From: an uncultured Faecalibacterium sp. | GTDB lineage: Bacteria > Bacillota > Clostridia > Oscillospirales > Ruminococcaceae | Direction: 5' to 3' | DNA: 31,943 bases | Assembly (NCBI GenBank): GCA_934518555.1 | Contig: CAKSXW010000017.1 | Coordinates: forward strand, 1-31,943 | Shown: one piece after another, positions 21,962 to 30,773 of the stretch | How positions within the stretch are numbered: position 1 is the stretch's first letter | Layout: each line of letters starts with the position of its first letter | Position numbers and translations under genes: made by a program | Notes under the pieces: generated by a model | The model's database searches: none | The model's input: the letters and a program-made list of their open reading frames with translations, nothing else | Told to the model about the DNA's origin: nothing

Positions 21962-24094
21962 TTACATTCCCTCCAAACATTTCAGGATAGGAGCCTCCGA
22001 CAGGTTCTTTTTGCCGGCAGTAGGCACCAGCTCCCAGATCTTGGCTCCCCCTTTTTCCACGGCAGCAATGAGCCCCACCTGTTCCAGGGCGGTCACTGCC
22101 ACCAGGGTCTTGCCGGTCTGTTCCTCCCCCAGCCGGGCACACAAGGGCTGCAAGTCCTCTGCGTGCCAGCGGCGGGCCTGCAGCTCCCGGTATACCGCAA
22201 TGATATGGCTCCGGGCCGGGGCGATCAGGGCCTTTTGCTGGTCCGTCAGGGGGGTGCCCCGGCGCAAAGCCTGGACCAGTGCCGCCTGCCGGGACATCTG
22301 ACTGCCCTGGCCTGCCGGGTGCAGGTCGATGATCCGCCCGGACAGCTGGGCTCCCCGGGGGGCATCGTAGACCGAAAGATTCAAGGCCGCATCCACCACG
22401 TCTCCCATAGCGTAGGGCAGCTGCTCCGGTGTCATGCCAAACCACACGGCATAGAGGCTGGCGTTACCCTGCCGCAGCCGCAGACGGCTGTGGCGGCCCT
22501 CCGACACCGGGTACACCCCGTCCACCACTGCATTCTGCAGCAGGAACACCGGGGTGGGGTTGTCGGCCCCAAAGGGGGCCAGCTGGTCCAGCCGACGCAC
22601 TGCCTCCACGGTGATCCGGTCCAGATGGATGGACAGGTCACAGGTCAGGGGCGGCACCTCCAGCACCGGGCACTCCCGGGCCGCCCACTCGTTGAGGCGG
22701 CGGCGGAGCTCCGGCAGATTTTCTTCCTTTACCGACAGGCCTGCCGCCATGGCATGGCCGCCATAGCGGATCAGCAGATCGGCACAGGCCCCGATGCAGC
22801 TGTGGAGGTTGAAGCCCTGCACGCTGCGTCCGCTGCCCTTGCCCTCTCCCTGCTGGTCCACCGTTACCACGATCACCGGACGTCCGGTGCGTTCCACCAG
22901 CCGGGAGGCCACGATGCCGATAACGCCGGGGTGCCAATCCCGGCCCCACAGCAGGATCACCCGGTCCTCCAGCAGCTCCGGCTGCTGGTCCAGCAGTTCC
23001 TGGGCAGCCTTGAAGATCTGCATCTCCGTCTCCTGCCGCCGGATGTTGATGTCGTTCAGGGTCTCTGCCAGCTCCTGGGCCCGGTCCGGGTCCTCACACA
23101 GCACCAGCTGCAGGGCGGTCACGGCACTGTCCATGCGCCCGGCAGCGTTGATGCGAGGGGCAATAGCATAACTGATATTTTCAGCGGTCACCGGCTTGCC
23201 GGCCAGGCCCACTTCTTCCAGCAGGGCCTCCAGCCCCGGCCGGTCGGTCTGCTGTAACAGCCGCAGGCCAGCCTTGACCAGGGTACGGTTCTCCCCGGTC
23301 AGGGGCATCACGTCGGCTACGGTGCCCACCGCTGCCAGGTCGCCGCAGTAGTCCAGCATCTCCTCCGGGGGGCAGCCGTCCAGGGCGGCGCAGAGTTTAA
23401 AGGCCACTCCGGCACCGCAGAGCCCCTTAAAAGGGCTGGGGTCGTCGGCCCGGCGTGGGTCCACCACCGCCACTGCCCGGGGCAGGGTGTCCGGAGGCAG
23501 GTGGTGGTCGGTGATGATCAGGTCCACCCCCAGCTGGGCGGCAAACTCGGCCTCCTCCACAGCGGAGATGCCGTTGTCCACCGTCACGATGAGCCCATAG
23601 CCCTTGTCGTGGACCGACTGGATGGCGTTTTTGGACAGGCCGTAGCCGTCCCCTTCCCGGCTGGGCAGCATACATTTTACCGTTGCCCCCATGCCCTTCA
23701 GGTGCTGGTACAGCAGGGCCGTGGCGGTCACGCCGTCCACGTCGTAGTCTCCAAAGACCACGATGGTCTCCCCGTTGTCGATGGCCTGCCAGATCCGCTG
23801 GCAGGCGGCGTCCATATCCTGTAGCAGGGCCGGGTCACTGAGCTGCTCCTCCCCTGCCAGCAGAGTCAAAGCCTCGGTGGGGTCTGTGATGCCCCGGGCT
23901 GCCAGGATGCCTGCCAGCAGGGCGTTCTCCTTTTGCTGGGCAGCCACCACCGCCTGCTGCTTTTGGGGGCTCCAGGGTTCCGGCTCCCCGGCGTTATATT
24001 CCAGTTCCTCTGCGGCCTGCTCTGCCAGGGCACCTGTCAGCTGCCGCAGCACCTCCCGGTCCAGGGGCTTCAGCTCCCAGGCACGATAGTTCAT
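21962..24094 (-). CDS. recJ: Single-stranded-DNA-specific exonuclease RecJ
   Basis: 710 residues. DHH phosphoesterase motifs are complete: FGDYDVDG (114-121), TVDNG (171-175) and TDHH (195-198). A DHHA1 domain with HPGVIGIVASRLVERTGRP and an OB-type segment follow, then a C-terminal region of about 150 residues like that of the long Firmicute RecJ. It degrades single-stranded DNA 5' to 3' in recombination and mismatch or base-excision repair. GGGAGGG is 7 nt before the ATG, which overlaps the previous stop (ATGA). It is directly joined to rel. Confidence 0.96.
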   Translation of the reverse strand: MNYRAWELKPLDREVLRQLTGALAEQAAEELEYNAGEPEPWSPQKQQAVVAAQQKENALLAGILAARGITDPTEALTLLAGEEQLSDPALLQDMDAACQRIWQAIDNGETIVVFGDYDVDGVTATALLYQHLKGMGATVKCMLPSREGDGYGLSKNAIQSVHDKGYGLIVTVDNGISAVEEAEFAAQLGVDLIITDHHLPPDTLPRAVAVVDPRRADDPSPFKGLCGAGVAFKLCAALDGCPPEEMLDYCGDLAAVGTVADVMPLTGENRTLVKAGLRLLQQTDRPGLEALLEEVGLAGKPVTAENISYAIAPRINAAGRMDSAVTALQLVLCEDPDRAQELAETLNDINIRRQETEMQIFKAAQELLDQQPELLEDRVILLWGRDWHPGVIGIVASRLVERTGRPVIVVTVDQQGEGKGSGRSVQGFNLHSCIGACADLLIRYGGHAMAAGLSVKEENLPELRRRLNEWAARECPVLEVPPLTCDLSIHLDRITVEAVRRLDQLAPFGADNPTPVFLLQNAVVDGVYPVSEGRHSRLRLRQGNASLYAVWFGMTPEQLPYAMGDVVDAALNLSVYDAPRGAQLSGRIIDLHPAGQGSQMSRQAALVQALRRGTPLTDQQKALIAPARSHIIAVYRELQARRWHAEDLQPLCARLGEEQTGKTLVAVTALEQVGLIAAVEKGGAKIWELVPTAGKKNLSEAPILKCLEGM

Positions 24095-25380
24095 TTAAAA
24101 TCCCTCCCGGTCAGGCCGTCGTTGGCCAGCATCCCCTCCAGGGCTGCGATCTCGCTGGAAACATCCATGGCCACAGCCGACAGCAGATTATCATACAGGT
24201 TGCCGAAGGCCTGGTTCAGGGTGTGCAGAATGCCGGCAATGTCCCGGCGGATGTTCTCGGCGTTTTCCCCCTGCTGGCCCTGGACATCGTTGTAGGTGTA
24301 CAGCAGCTTGAGGGTGGTGGGGATATAGTATTCCGCAAAACGGCGAGCCTTGGGCAGGCTTTCCGGGTGGGCTTCCAGCCAGTCGCAGATGGCGGCGGCG
24401 GTCTTTTGCATCTGTTCCAGTTCCTCCCGGGCCTGGGGGTCCTGCATCAGCTGCTGCTCTTTTTCCAGCACCTGAACAAAGCGCCGGGCTGCTTCCAGGT
24501 TCAGGGGCACTGCGTCCGCCTCCGGCTGCTCCGGTTCCGGCTGGGGAGCCGGGGCCGCTGCTGCCTCCTTGGCGGCACGGTAGTCCTCTGCCGTCAGGTA
24601 GAGGGTCTGGGTGTCCTCCGCCAGCCATGCGTTGAGCCAGCCCTTGCGGATGTAGTCCCGGAGCTTTTTCAGGGCCTTTTTCCTGGTCTGGTGGGTCAGG
24701 TCTGCCAGCATCTCCACGGAAAGGCCCTTTTGGGGCTCCAGCTTTTCCGCTGCATCTGCCAGCAGACGCAGTTTTTTGGAGGCAGAGATGCGGCTGGCCC
24801 CGGCGGCGATCATGGCACCAAAGCCACAGGCCAGCAGGGTAAAGATGCCGCCGCAGAATTCCAGGGCTGTCATAGCCACTTCGGTAAGCAGCTCGCCGCC
24901 CACAACGTACTGGGCAGCCCCCTGCACCCAGGTGGGAACAGCCGCTATTGCCACCCCCAGGCAGCTGATGCCGCTGATGCCAAAGATGGCTGCAAAGGTA
25001 ATGCCCACCGCCAGCAGGGTGCAGCCGGTGCTATACCGTTTTTTTGCGCTGATGCGGATATTTTCCACGGGGGTAGGCTCCGGCTTTGCAAAGATCTGCC
25101 GCAGCCAGCCGGGCATCCCGGCGGCATCGTCGGTGGTGGTGCCGGAGCCAGCCCGGCCCTGCCGGAAGGCTTTTGCCGCCTCCCCGATGCCGTAGTTGGC
25201 TGCATGGACGGCGGCTTTGCCGATATCGTAAGCCCGGTCCCCGATCTCCATGCCCCGGCCCTCAAAGCCGTTGCGGAAGGCGTCGGACATGGTGTCGCCA
25301 AAGGCCCGGAGCTGGTCCTCCAGCTCCTGCTGCACCTGCCGCCCCTCGTCGGGCCGGGTATCGTTTTTACGATCGTTCAT
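24091..25380 (-). CDS. XpaC-like (5-bromo-4-chloroindolyl phosphate hydrolysis family) membrane protein
   Basis: 429 residues. A polar N-terminus (about 1-115) is followed by two hydrophobic regions (about 120-155 and 165-195), then a helical region with a winged-helix-like start (GLSVEMLADLTHQTRKKALKKL). A Pro/Glu-rich linker leads to the XpaC-like segment RRFAEYYIPTTLKLLYTYNDV near the C-terminus. The family name derives from a Bacillus phenotype; the biochemical role is unknown, but some members sit next to toxic-anion-resistance (TelA) genes, which are not seen here. The start is ATG at 25380 with GGGTGAG 8 nt upstream. It overlaps recJ by 4 bp. Confidence 0.8.
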   Translation of the reverse strand: MNDRKNDTRPDEGRQVQQELEDQLRAFGDTMSDAFRNGFEGRGMEIGDRAYDIGKAAVHAANYGIGEAAKAFRQGRAGSGTTTDDAAGMPGWLRQIFAKPEPTPVENIRISAKKRYSTGCTLLAVGITFAAIFGISGISCLGVAIAAVPTWVQGAAQYVVGGELLTEVAMTALEFCGGIFTLLACGFGAMIAAGASRISASKKLRLLADAAEKLEPQKGLSVEMLADLTHQTRKKALKKLRDYIRKGWLNAWLAEDTQTLYLTAEDYRAAKEAAAAPAPQPEPEQPEADAVPLNLEAARRFVQVLEKEQQLMQDPQAREELEQMQKTAAAICDWLEAHPESLPKARRFAEYYIPTTLKLLYTYNDVQGQQGENAENIRRDIAGILHTLNQAFGNLYDNLLSAVAMDVSSEIAALEGMLANDGLTGRDFK

Positions 25381-25389
25381 CAAAATTAC

Positions 25390-26985
25390 TCACCCTTCTG
25401 CCGGAGCATACCGGCTGATGATGGCCCGGGCCACCCGGAGGCCATCCACGGCGGCACTCATGATGCCGCCGGCATATCCGGCACCCTCGCCGCAGGGGTA
25501 AAGCCCAGGCAGCTGGGTGCACTCTAAGGTTTCCTCTCGCTTCAGCCGCACCGGGCTGCTGGTCCGGGTCTCCAGGCCTGTGAGGATGGCCTCCGGGGCC
25601 GTGTACCCTGCCAGCTTGCGGTCATAGGCACGCAGTCCGGCCCGGAGGGTCTCTGCCAGCTCCCCGGGCAGCAGGCTGCCCAGGTCCGCTGCCACCACGC
25701 CCCGGTCGTAGGTAGGCTCCACCTGGCCGATGGTCAGCTGGCCCCGGCCCTCCAGAAAGCTCTGGATGTTTTCTGCCGGAGCGGCGTAGGGCCCGGCGGC
25801 CCGTCCGGCCTGGTAGGCCTTTGCCTCCAGCTCACGCTGGAAGGCGATGGCCCGACGGGGGTCCTGGGCAAAGTCCTCGCCCCCCACGCTGACCACCACG
25901 GCGGCGTTGGCGTTTTTGCCATTCCGGGCATGGTAGCTCATGCCGTTGGTCACCACCCGGTCCTCCTCGCTGGCAGAGGCCACCACCTGGCCTCCGGGGC
26001 ACATACAGAAGGTGTACACGCACCGCTGCCCCACGTGCTGGGACAGCTGGTACTCCCCCCGGGGCAGGGCCGGGTGCCCGGCAGCCTCGTGGTACAGGCT
26101 TTTTTCGATCTGGCTTTGCAGGTGCTCTGCCCGGAAGCCTACGCTGAAGGGCTTGCACTCCAGCACAAGGCCGCTGTCCATCAGCATCCCAAAGGTATCC
26201 CGGGCCGAGTGGCCCACTGCAAACACCAGGGCCTCACAGGCAAAGCTGCCGGCAGTGGTTGCAATGCCCACCAGCTGGCCGTTTTTGCGCTGCAGCCCCG
26301 TCAGGGCGGTGTTGAAATGTACCTGGCCCCCCAGGGCCTCGATCTCTTTACGGATGGAGGTGATGACCCCACGCAGCAGGTCGGTGCCCACATGGGGCTT
26401 CTGCTTCCAGGCGATCTCTGCCGGGGCCCCGTGCTCCAGGAACACCTGGGTCACAAAGCCGCACAGCTCGTCCCCGATGCGAGTGGTGAGCTTGCCGTCG
26501 GAAAAGGTCCCGGCGCCGCCCTCGCCAAACTGGATGTTGGCGTTGGGGTCCAGTGCTCCGGTGGCGGAGAACCGCTCCACCGCCTGCACACGCTGTTCCA
26601 GGGCCGGGCCCCGTTCCAGCACGATGGGCCGATACCCCTGCCGGGCCAGCAGCAAGGCGGCAAACAGCCCTGCCGGGCCCAGGCCGCACACCACAGGCCG
26701 ATGGCCCAGGGGCTGGGTGCCCTGCCGGACCGAAAAGTCTGTGGGCTCCTGCCGGGCAACGTTGGCAGAGGCGGCGGCGTAGGCGGCCTCCGCTGCCGGG
26801 TCCTTCAGGGTGACGGCCACCGTGTACACCAGCTTAGGCTGGCCCCGTCGGGCGTCCACCGACAGCCGGGACACCCCCAGGTGTTCCACCTTGGACCGGG
26901 GGATCTTTGCCTCCCGCAGGGCTTTTTCAAATGCCTGCGGTTCCCCGGCGGAGAGCGGCAGACGGATGTTGCGAACCAGAATCAT
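25390..26985 (-). CDS. NAD(P)/FAD-dependent oxidoreductase (COG2509-type)
   Basis: 531 residues. After an N-terminal domain of about 100 residues comes a dinucleotide fold GLGPAGLFAALLLA, then FGEGGAGTFSDGKL, HVGTDLLRG and FAVGHSARDTF, which mark the uncharacterised FAD-dependent dehydrogenase group. CMCPGG and a C-terminal LYPCGEGAGYAGGIMSAAVDG complete the flavin site. The substrate is unknown. A weak AAAGGA lies 12 nt before the ATG. It lies 21 bp after cdaR and 9 bp before the XpaC-like gene. Confidence 0.9.
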   Translation of the reverse strand: MILVRNIRLPLSAGEPQAFEKALREAKIPRSKVEHLGVSRLSVDARRGQPKLVYTVAVTLKDPAAEAAYAAASANVARQEPTDFSVRQGTQPLGHRPVVCGLGPAGLFAALLLARQGYRPIVLERGPALEQRVQAVERFSATGALDPNANIQFGEGGAGTFSDGKLTTRIGDELCGFVTQVFLEHGAPAEIAWKQKPHVGTDLLRGVITSIRKEIEALGGQVHFNTALTGLQRKNGQLVGIATTAGSFACEALVFAVGHSARDTFGMLMDSGLVLECKPFSVGFRAEHLQSQIEKSLYHEAAGHPALPRGEYQLSQHVGQRCVYTFCMCPGGQVVASASEEDRVVTNGMSYHARNGKNANAAVVVSVGGEDFAQDPRRAIAFQRELEAKAYQAGRAAGPYAAPAENIQSFLEGRGQLTIGQVEPTYDRGVVAADLGSLLPGELAETLRAGLRAYDRKLAGYTAPEAILTGLETRTSSPVRLKREETLECTQLPGLYPCGEGAGYAGGIMSAAVDGLRVARAIISRYAPAEG

Positions 26986-27006
26986 GTTGTCGTGTTATCC
27001 TTTTTG

Positions 27007-28311
27007 TCAGTTGCTTTCAATGCGGCACTGCAGCACATAGCTGCCCAGGGCAAAGACCTTGCCGTTGGAGGGCACATACAGGCGGCAGGCAATGTTCTGC
27101 TGGCCTGTTGCCACCGAGAAGTCCTCTGCGTCGATCTCAATGACCACCTGTTCCGGGGTCAGGGTCTCCATCACGCTCTTGGGGCCGCAGAGAGTCACGT
27201 TCATCAGTCGGTCGTTTTCCACCGTCAGCTGATAGGTAGTGGGCAGATTTACCACCTGCACACAGCTGGCAGGCAGGTTCATCTTTTTGGTCTCCAGGCC
27301 GGAGCAGTCAAAGCTCAGGGTGATGGTGGAAAGGTTATCCAGCAGGTAGATGTCGTTGGGCAGCTCGATGGGCAGCTCGTAGACCTTGTTCAGGGTAAAG
27401 GTAGACAGGTCGATGGTGCCTACATACAGGGTGGACAAAGCGTCGATCTTTTCGGCCGGGCCTGCCACCTTGAGCTGCTTGCGGCTGAGCTCGTACACCA
27501 GCACCGAGGAGTCAAAGCCCCGGGGTGCGTTGATAAAGCTGACGTTCAGGGGCAGGGTGGCCATCTTGTACACCTGCAGGGTCACATCCACGCTGCTCTC
27601 CTCCAGCTCCGTGTACTGGAACTTCACTTCCTTGCCGCCGGAGGTGTAGAACCGCAGGGGCGTAGCCAGGGTCACAGAGCTGTCCAGCTCCCCGGAGTAG
27701 TTCACCTCAGCGGTGCAGGTGGCCACCTTATCCAGCTCGCTGCTGGGGCCGGAAAGGGTGACGGTCTCCTTGGACACCTCGGTGCTGTAAAGGATATATC
27801 CATCCGAGATGGTCAGGTAGTTGGTGGTCACCGTCACCGGCAGGGTCTTTTGCTCCACCACGTCAAACACCACGTCCACCATGTTGTCGGAGCCGTCGAT
27901 GGTCACGGTAACGCCATTGAGCAGGCCGTTGGCCCCCCGTACCTGCAGCCGCAGGGTCTTTTGGCCGCTGTCCCGGACACTGGACCAGTCGGGGTACACC
28001 ACAAAATCCGAGGCGGAAAGGCCGCCGATGGTGTAGCCGTCGCCGGACACCTTCAGGTTCACCGTTTTATCCTGGGCACTGACGATGCTCAGGCCCCGGG
28101 AGGTGTAGGCTGCGGAATCATAGCTGTAATCCACCGGCACGTTGTAGATGGTGTTGGTGGTGCCGGGCTGCACGATGATGGTCACGATCATCCAGGCGAT
28201 GATGGCTCCCAGCACCGACAAGGCCAGCCGGATGCGGCGGTCGTCCAAAAAGTTCTTTTTGTGGGGGACAGCAGGCTTTGCGCCGCTGGTATTCTTGGGC
28301 TGATTGGTCAT
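27007..28311 (-). CDS. cdaR: CdaA regulatory protein CdaR (YbbR domains)
   Basis: 434 residues. A cytosolic Lys-rich N-terminus and one membrane helix (about 29-48) are followed by tandem YbbR-like beta-rich repeats outside the membrane, seen as recurring VTVTTNYLTISDGY- or VSFINAPRGFD-type units. CdaR binds CdaA and tunes c-di-AMP synthesis. The start overlaps the cdaA stop (ATGA) with GGAG just upstream; a longer in-frame start at 28350 is not needed. In Bacillus the third gene of this set is glmM; here it is replaced by the FAD oxidoreductase. Confidence 0.93.
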   Translation of the reverse strand: MTNQPKNTSGAKPAVPHKKNFLDDRRIRLALSVLGAIIAWMIVTIIVQPGTTNTIYNVPVDYSYDSAAYTSRGLSIVSAQDKTVNLKVSGDGYTIGGLSASDFVVYPDWSSVRDSGQKTLRLQVRGANGLLNGVTVTIDGSDNMVDVVFDVVEQKTLPVTVTTNYLTISDGYILYSTEVSKETVTLSGPSSELDKVATCTAEVNYSGELDSSVTLATPLRFYTSGGKEVKFQYTELEESSVDVTLQVYKMATLPLNVSFINAPRGFDSSVLVYELSRKQLKVAGPAEKIDALSTLYVGTIDLSTFTLNKVYELPIELPNDIYLLDNLSTITLSFDCSGLETKKMNLPASCVQVVNLPTTYQLTVENDRLMNVTLCGPKSVMETLTPEQVVIEIDAEDFSVATGQQNIACRLYVPSNGKVFALGSYVLQCRIESN

Positions 28312-29210
28312 TGCTGCTCCTCCTCCCCTTTCTGGGTGACCCACTTCCACAGGGCCTTGACCCGGTCCTTCCAGGTGTCTGCGGTGCTCTTTTCCACCGT
28401 AGGCTCCTTGGGGATCATTTCTTCGATCAGACGGGTGTACAGGGTCTGGCGGTCAAAATGCCGGATCAGCACCCCATTTTTTGCCATGGAGATGATGCCG
28501 GTCTCCTCGCTGACCACAATGGCAATGGCGTCAGAGTTTTCGGCAATGCCCAGGCAGGCCCGGTGACGGGTGCCCATATCCTTGCCCAGATCCAGGTTGT
28601 TGGACAGGGGCAGCACACAGCCTGCGGCCTTGATGCGGCCGTTCTCGATGATGGCGGCACCGTCGTGGAGGGGAGTGCCCTCGTAGAAGATGGTGCCCAG
28701 CACCTCCAGGTTCACGGCACTGTTCACCGGGGTGCCGGTCCGCACGATCTCCGAGAGATTGGTGTGGCGTTCCAGCACGATAAGGGCACCGGTCTTGGTC
28801 TCCGAGAACCGTTCGGCGGCGTCGCAGATGGCAATGATGGCACTGCGCCAGGCTCCCTTCAGGCTGGGATCGTTGTAGCGGCCCTTCATGTTAAAGAGCT
28901 TGGAAGTCCATTGGTCGGTCTGGCCCATGCGCTCCAGGGCCCGGCGGATCTCCGGCTGGAACAGCACCACCAGGGTCAGCAGGCCCACCTGCAGCAACGA
29001 GTTCAGCAGCCAGGTGACGGTACGCATATTCAGGGTGGTGGCCACCAGGTAGATGGCCATGACCAGCAATGCGCCCTTGGCCAGCTGCCCGGCCCGGGTA
29101 CGGTTGATGATGCCCAGCAGCTGGTAGATCAGGAAGGCGATGATGAGGATATCCAGCAGATCGACGATCTTAAAGGTCTGAAAATTGGTGATGATCGCAT
29201 TCAGTGTCAT
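28308..29210 (-). CDS. cdaA: Diadenylate cyclase CdaA
   Basis: 300 residues. Three N-terminal membrane helices lie within about 1-85. The DAC domain has the catalytic motifs PLHDGA (DGA 183-185) and GTRHRA (RHR 215-217). It makes c-di-AMP from two ATP, controlling potassium and osmolyte balance and cell-wall homeostasis. AGGAG is 9 nt before the ATG. It is downstream of ispDF by 15 bp and overlaps cdaR, whose product it contacts. Confidence 0.97.
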   Translation of the reverse strand: MTLNAIITNFQTFKIVDLLDILIIAFLIYQLLGIINRTRAGQLAKGALLVMAIYLVATTLNMRTVTWLLNSLLQVGLLTLVVLFQPEIRRALERMGQTDQWTSKLFNMKGRYNDPSLKGAWRSAIIAICDAAERFSETKTGALIVLERHTNLSEIVRTGTPVNSAVNLEVLGTIFYEGTPLHDGAAIIENGRIKAAGCVLPLSNNLDLGKDMGTRHRACLGIAENSDAIAIVVSEETGIISMAKNGVLIRHFDRQTLYTRLIEEMIPKEPTVEKSTADTWKDRVKALWKWVTQKGEEEQQ

Positions 29211-29225
29211 GGATGTACGCTCCTG

Positions 29226-30392
29226 TTACCGTGTTTCGATAAGGGCAACGGCATGGGCGGCAATGCCCAGGCCCTCGCCGGTAAAGCCCAGATGTTCCTC
29301 GGTGGTGGCCTTTACGCTCACCGCCTCCACAGGCAGGCCCAGGGCCGCCGCCAGATTCTGCCGCATGGCAGGGATGTGGGGGGCCAGCTTGGGCCGCTGG
29401 CACAGCAGAGTGGCGTCGATGTTTTCCACACGCCAGCCCTTTTGCTCCAGGAGCCGGGCCACATGACGGGCCAACTCCAGGCTGTCGGCCCCGGCATAGG
29501 CCGGGTCATTGTCCGGGAAATGCTGGCCGATGTCTCCCAGGGCAGCAGCCCCCAGCACCGCATCCATCACCGCATGGGTCAGCACATCGGCATCCGAGTG
29601 GCCCAGCAGGCCCTTTTCAAAGGGGATCTCCACACCGCCCAGGATCAGCTTGCGGCCTTCCACCAGGCGGTGCACGTCATATCCATGTCCAATGTGCATC
29701 TTTGTTTCCTCTTTTTGTACCGGGCAGGGCAGGTCCTCCCGGGTGGTGATCTTTTTGTTGGCGTAGTCCCCGGGGGTCAGCTCCACCGGGCGGCCTGTCA
29801 GCTCAAACAGGCTGCAATCATCGGTGACCAGCCGGGCCTTTTCTTCCGGCAGCTCTGCCAGGGCCGCCAGATACTGCTGCCGATCAAAGCACTGGGGGGT
29901 CTGCACTGCATACAGGGTGCTGCGGTCCGGGGTGCTGTGCACCCGGCAGCCCTCCGGCACCTTTTTGCCGTCCCCGGGGCTGGCCTGTTTGATGGTGTCC
30001 TTTACCGGCACCGCCGGGGCGGCAGCTCCCCACTGTTCTGCTGCCTCCAGGGCCCCCTGGATCACCGCCTGGCTCACAAAGGGCCGGGCGGCGTCATGGA
30101 CTGCCACCAGCTGCCCCCGGGCTGCCAGCACCCCATTCCGGGCACTTTCGGCCCGGGTGGCTCCGCCGCTGACCACCTGCACCGGGGTACCGCAATCCGC
30201 TGCCTGGGCCTCCACAAAGGCCCGGTTGGCCCCAGCTACCACCACGATCTCGCTGACCAACGGGCACTCGTCAAAGGCCCGGATGCTGCGGTGCAGCACC
30301 GTCTCGCCCCCCAGATCGTAGCTGAGCTTGTCAAAGCCCATCCGGGTGGACGAGCCTGCGGCCACCAGCACCGCTGAAATCGTTTTCTCCAT
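29226..30392 (-). CDS. ispDF: Bifunctional IspD/IspF (MEP pathway) enzyme
   Basis: 388 residues. Residues 1-221 are IspD (AAGSSTRMG at 11-19, HDAARPF at 99-105), which joins CTP to methylerythritol phosphate. Residues 232-388 are IspF ([12 protein letters not shown], with metal ligands D239, H241 and H273), which cyclises CDP-ME 2-phosphate. Together they serve two non-adjacent steps of isoprenoid synthesis. The short linker (about 222-231) is charged. M232 is itself preceded by AGAGGAAA, a usable ribosome-binding site, so a separate IspF could also be made. AGGTG precedes the first ATG. It heads the long operon. Confidence 0.95.
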   Translation of the reverse strand: MEKTISAVLVAAGSSTRMGFDKLSYDLGGETVLHRSIRAFDECPLVSEIVVVAGANRAFVEAQAADCGTPVQVVSGGATRAESARNGVLAARGQLVAVHDAARPFVSQAVIQGALEAAEQWGAAAPAVPVKDTIKQASPGDGKKVPEGCRVHSTPDRSTLYAVQTPQCFDRQQYLAALAELPEEKARLVTDDCSLFELTGRPVELTPGDYANKKITTREDLPCPVQKEETKMHIGHGYDVHRLVEGRKLILGGVEIPFEKGLLGHSDADVLTHAVMDAVLGAAALGDIGQHFPDNDPAYAGADSLELARHVARLLEQKGWRVENIDATLLCQRPKLAPHIPAMRQNLAAALGLPVEAVSVKATTEEHLGFTGEGLGIAAHAVALIETR

Positions 30393-30412
30393 TCCTCACA
30401 CCTGCCCCGTTC

Positions 30413-30446
30413 CCTTTTGCACCGGGGCGTTCCCGGCAGCAAAAGG
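30413..30446. other. Hairpin in the 5' leader of the ispDF operon
   Basis: CCTTTTGC (30413-30420) pairs with GCAAAAGG (30439-30446), with GC pairs inside. It sits in the untranslated leader, about 20 nt before the ispDF ATG. No T-run follows on the minus strand, so attenuation is not obvious; mRNA stabilisation is possible. Confidence 0.45.
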
Positions 30447-30465
30447 ATAGAATAAATCATTCTTT

Positions 30466-30494
30466 ATTATAACGTATCAGCTCACAAACTGCAA
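30466..30494 (-). promoter_or_regulatory. Promoter of the ispDF-to-uridine-kinase operon
   Basis: Minus-strand TTGCAG (30489-30494), 17-bp spacer, TATAAT (30466-30471). It is the only canonical promoter seen upstream of eleven closely spaced genes. Start is near 30459, giving a leader of about 66 nt. Confidence 0.85.
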
Positions 30495-30514
30495 CCAGTT
30501 CCCCCAGCAAACAA

Positions 30515-30695
30515 GGAAATCAGTTTTCCGAATAAAGGCTTCCCCCGGTCGGGGGAAGCTGTCACCGCAGGTGACTGATGAGGGCGCAGGACAGCAGCAT
30601 TTTGCCCTAAATACCCCTCATCCGGCGCTTTGCGCCACCTTCCCCCCAAGGGGTGAAGGCTTTTGCCTCGGGTCAAGCCGCAATCGCTGATTTCC
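30515..30695. repeat. Hairpin-rich intergenic element with terminal inverted repeats (MITE/REP-like)
   Basis: The ends GGAAATCAG (30515-30523) and CTGATTTCC (30687-30695) are perfect 9-bp inverted repeats. Inside lie a 9-bp stem 30538-30546/30551-30559, GTCACC/GGTGAC 30561-30566/30570-30575, GATGAGGG/CCCTCATC 30577-30584/30615-30622, GGCGC/GCGCC 30624-30636 and a last GGGG/CCCC hairpin to about 30660. No target-site duplication and no coding frame are evident. It resembles the palindromic intergenic repeats common in gut Firmicutes; copies elsewhere were not seen in this window. Confidence 0.6.
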
Positions 30696-30704
30696 GTACC
30701 CAGC

Positions 30705-30750
30705 AAAAAAGCCCTTTTGCAGGGTCGGGCAGGACCATGCAAAAGGGCTT
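30705..30750 (-). terminator. Terminator of the phosphohexomutase gene
   Basis: A 13-bp stem (30709-30721 with 30738-30750) and a 16-nt loop are followed on the minus strand by a run of six T. It starts 24 bp after the stop. Confidence 0.9.
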
Positions 30751-30773
30751 GGGGGTCTTAATAGGGGGGCAGG

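Noticed and set aside
25930..28566. 878-codon plus-strand frame opposite the FAD oxidoreductase and cdaR
   Set aside because: It crosses two well-supported genes on the other strand and has low-complexity composition.
28278..30377. 699-codon plus-strand frame opposite cdaA and ispDF
   Set aside because: Antisense shadow; catalytic motifs of cdaA and ispDF on the minus strand are intact.
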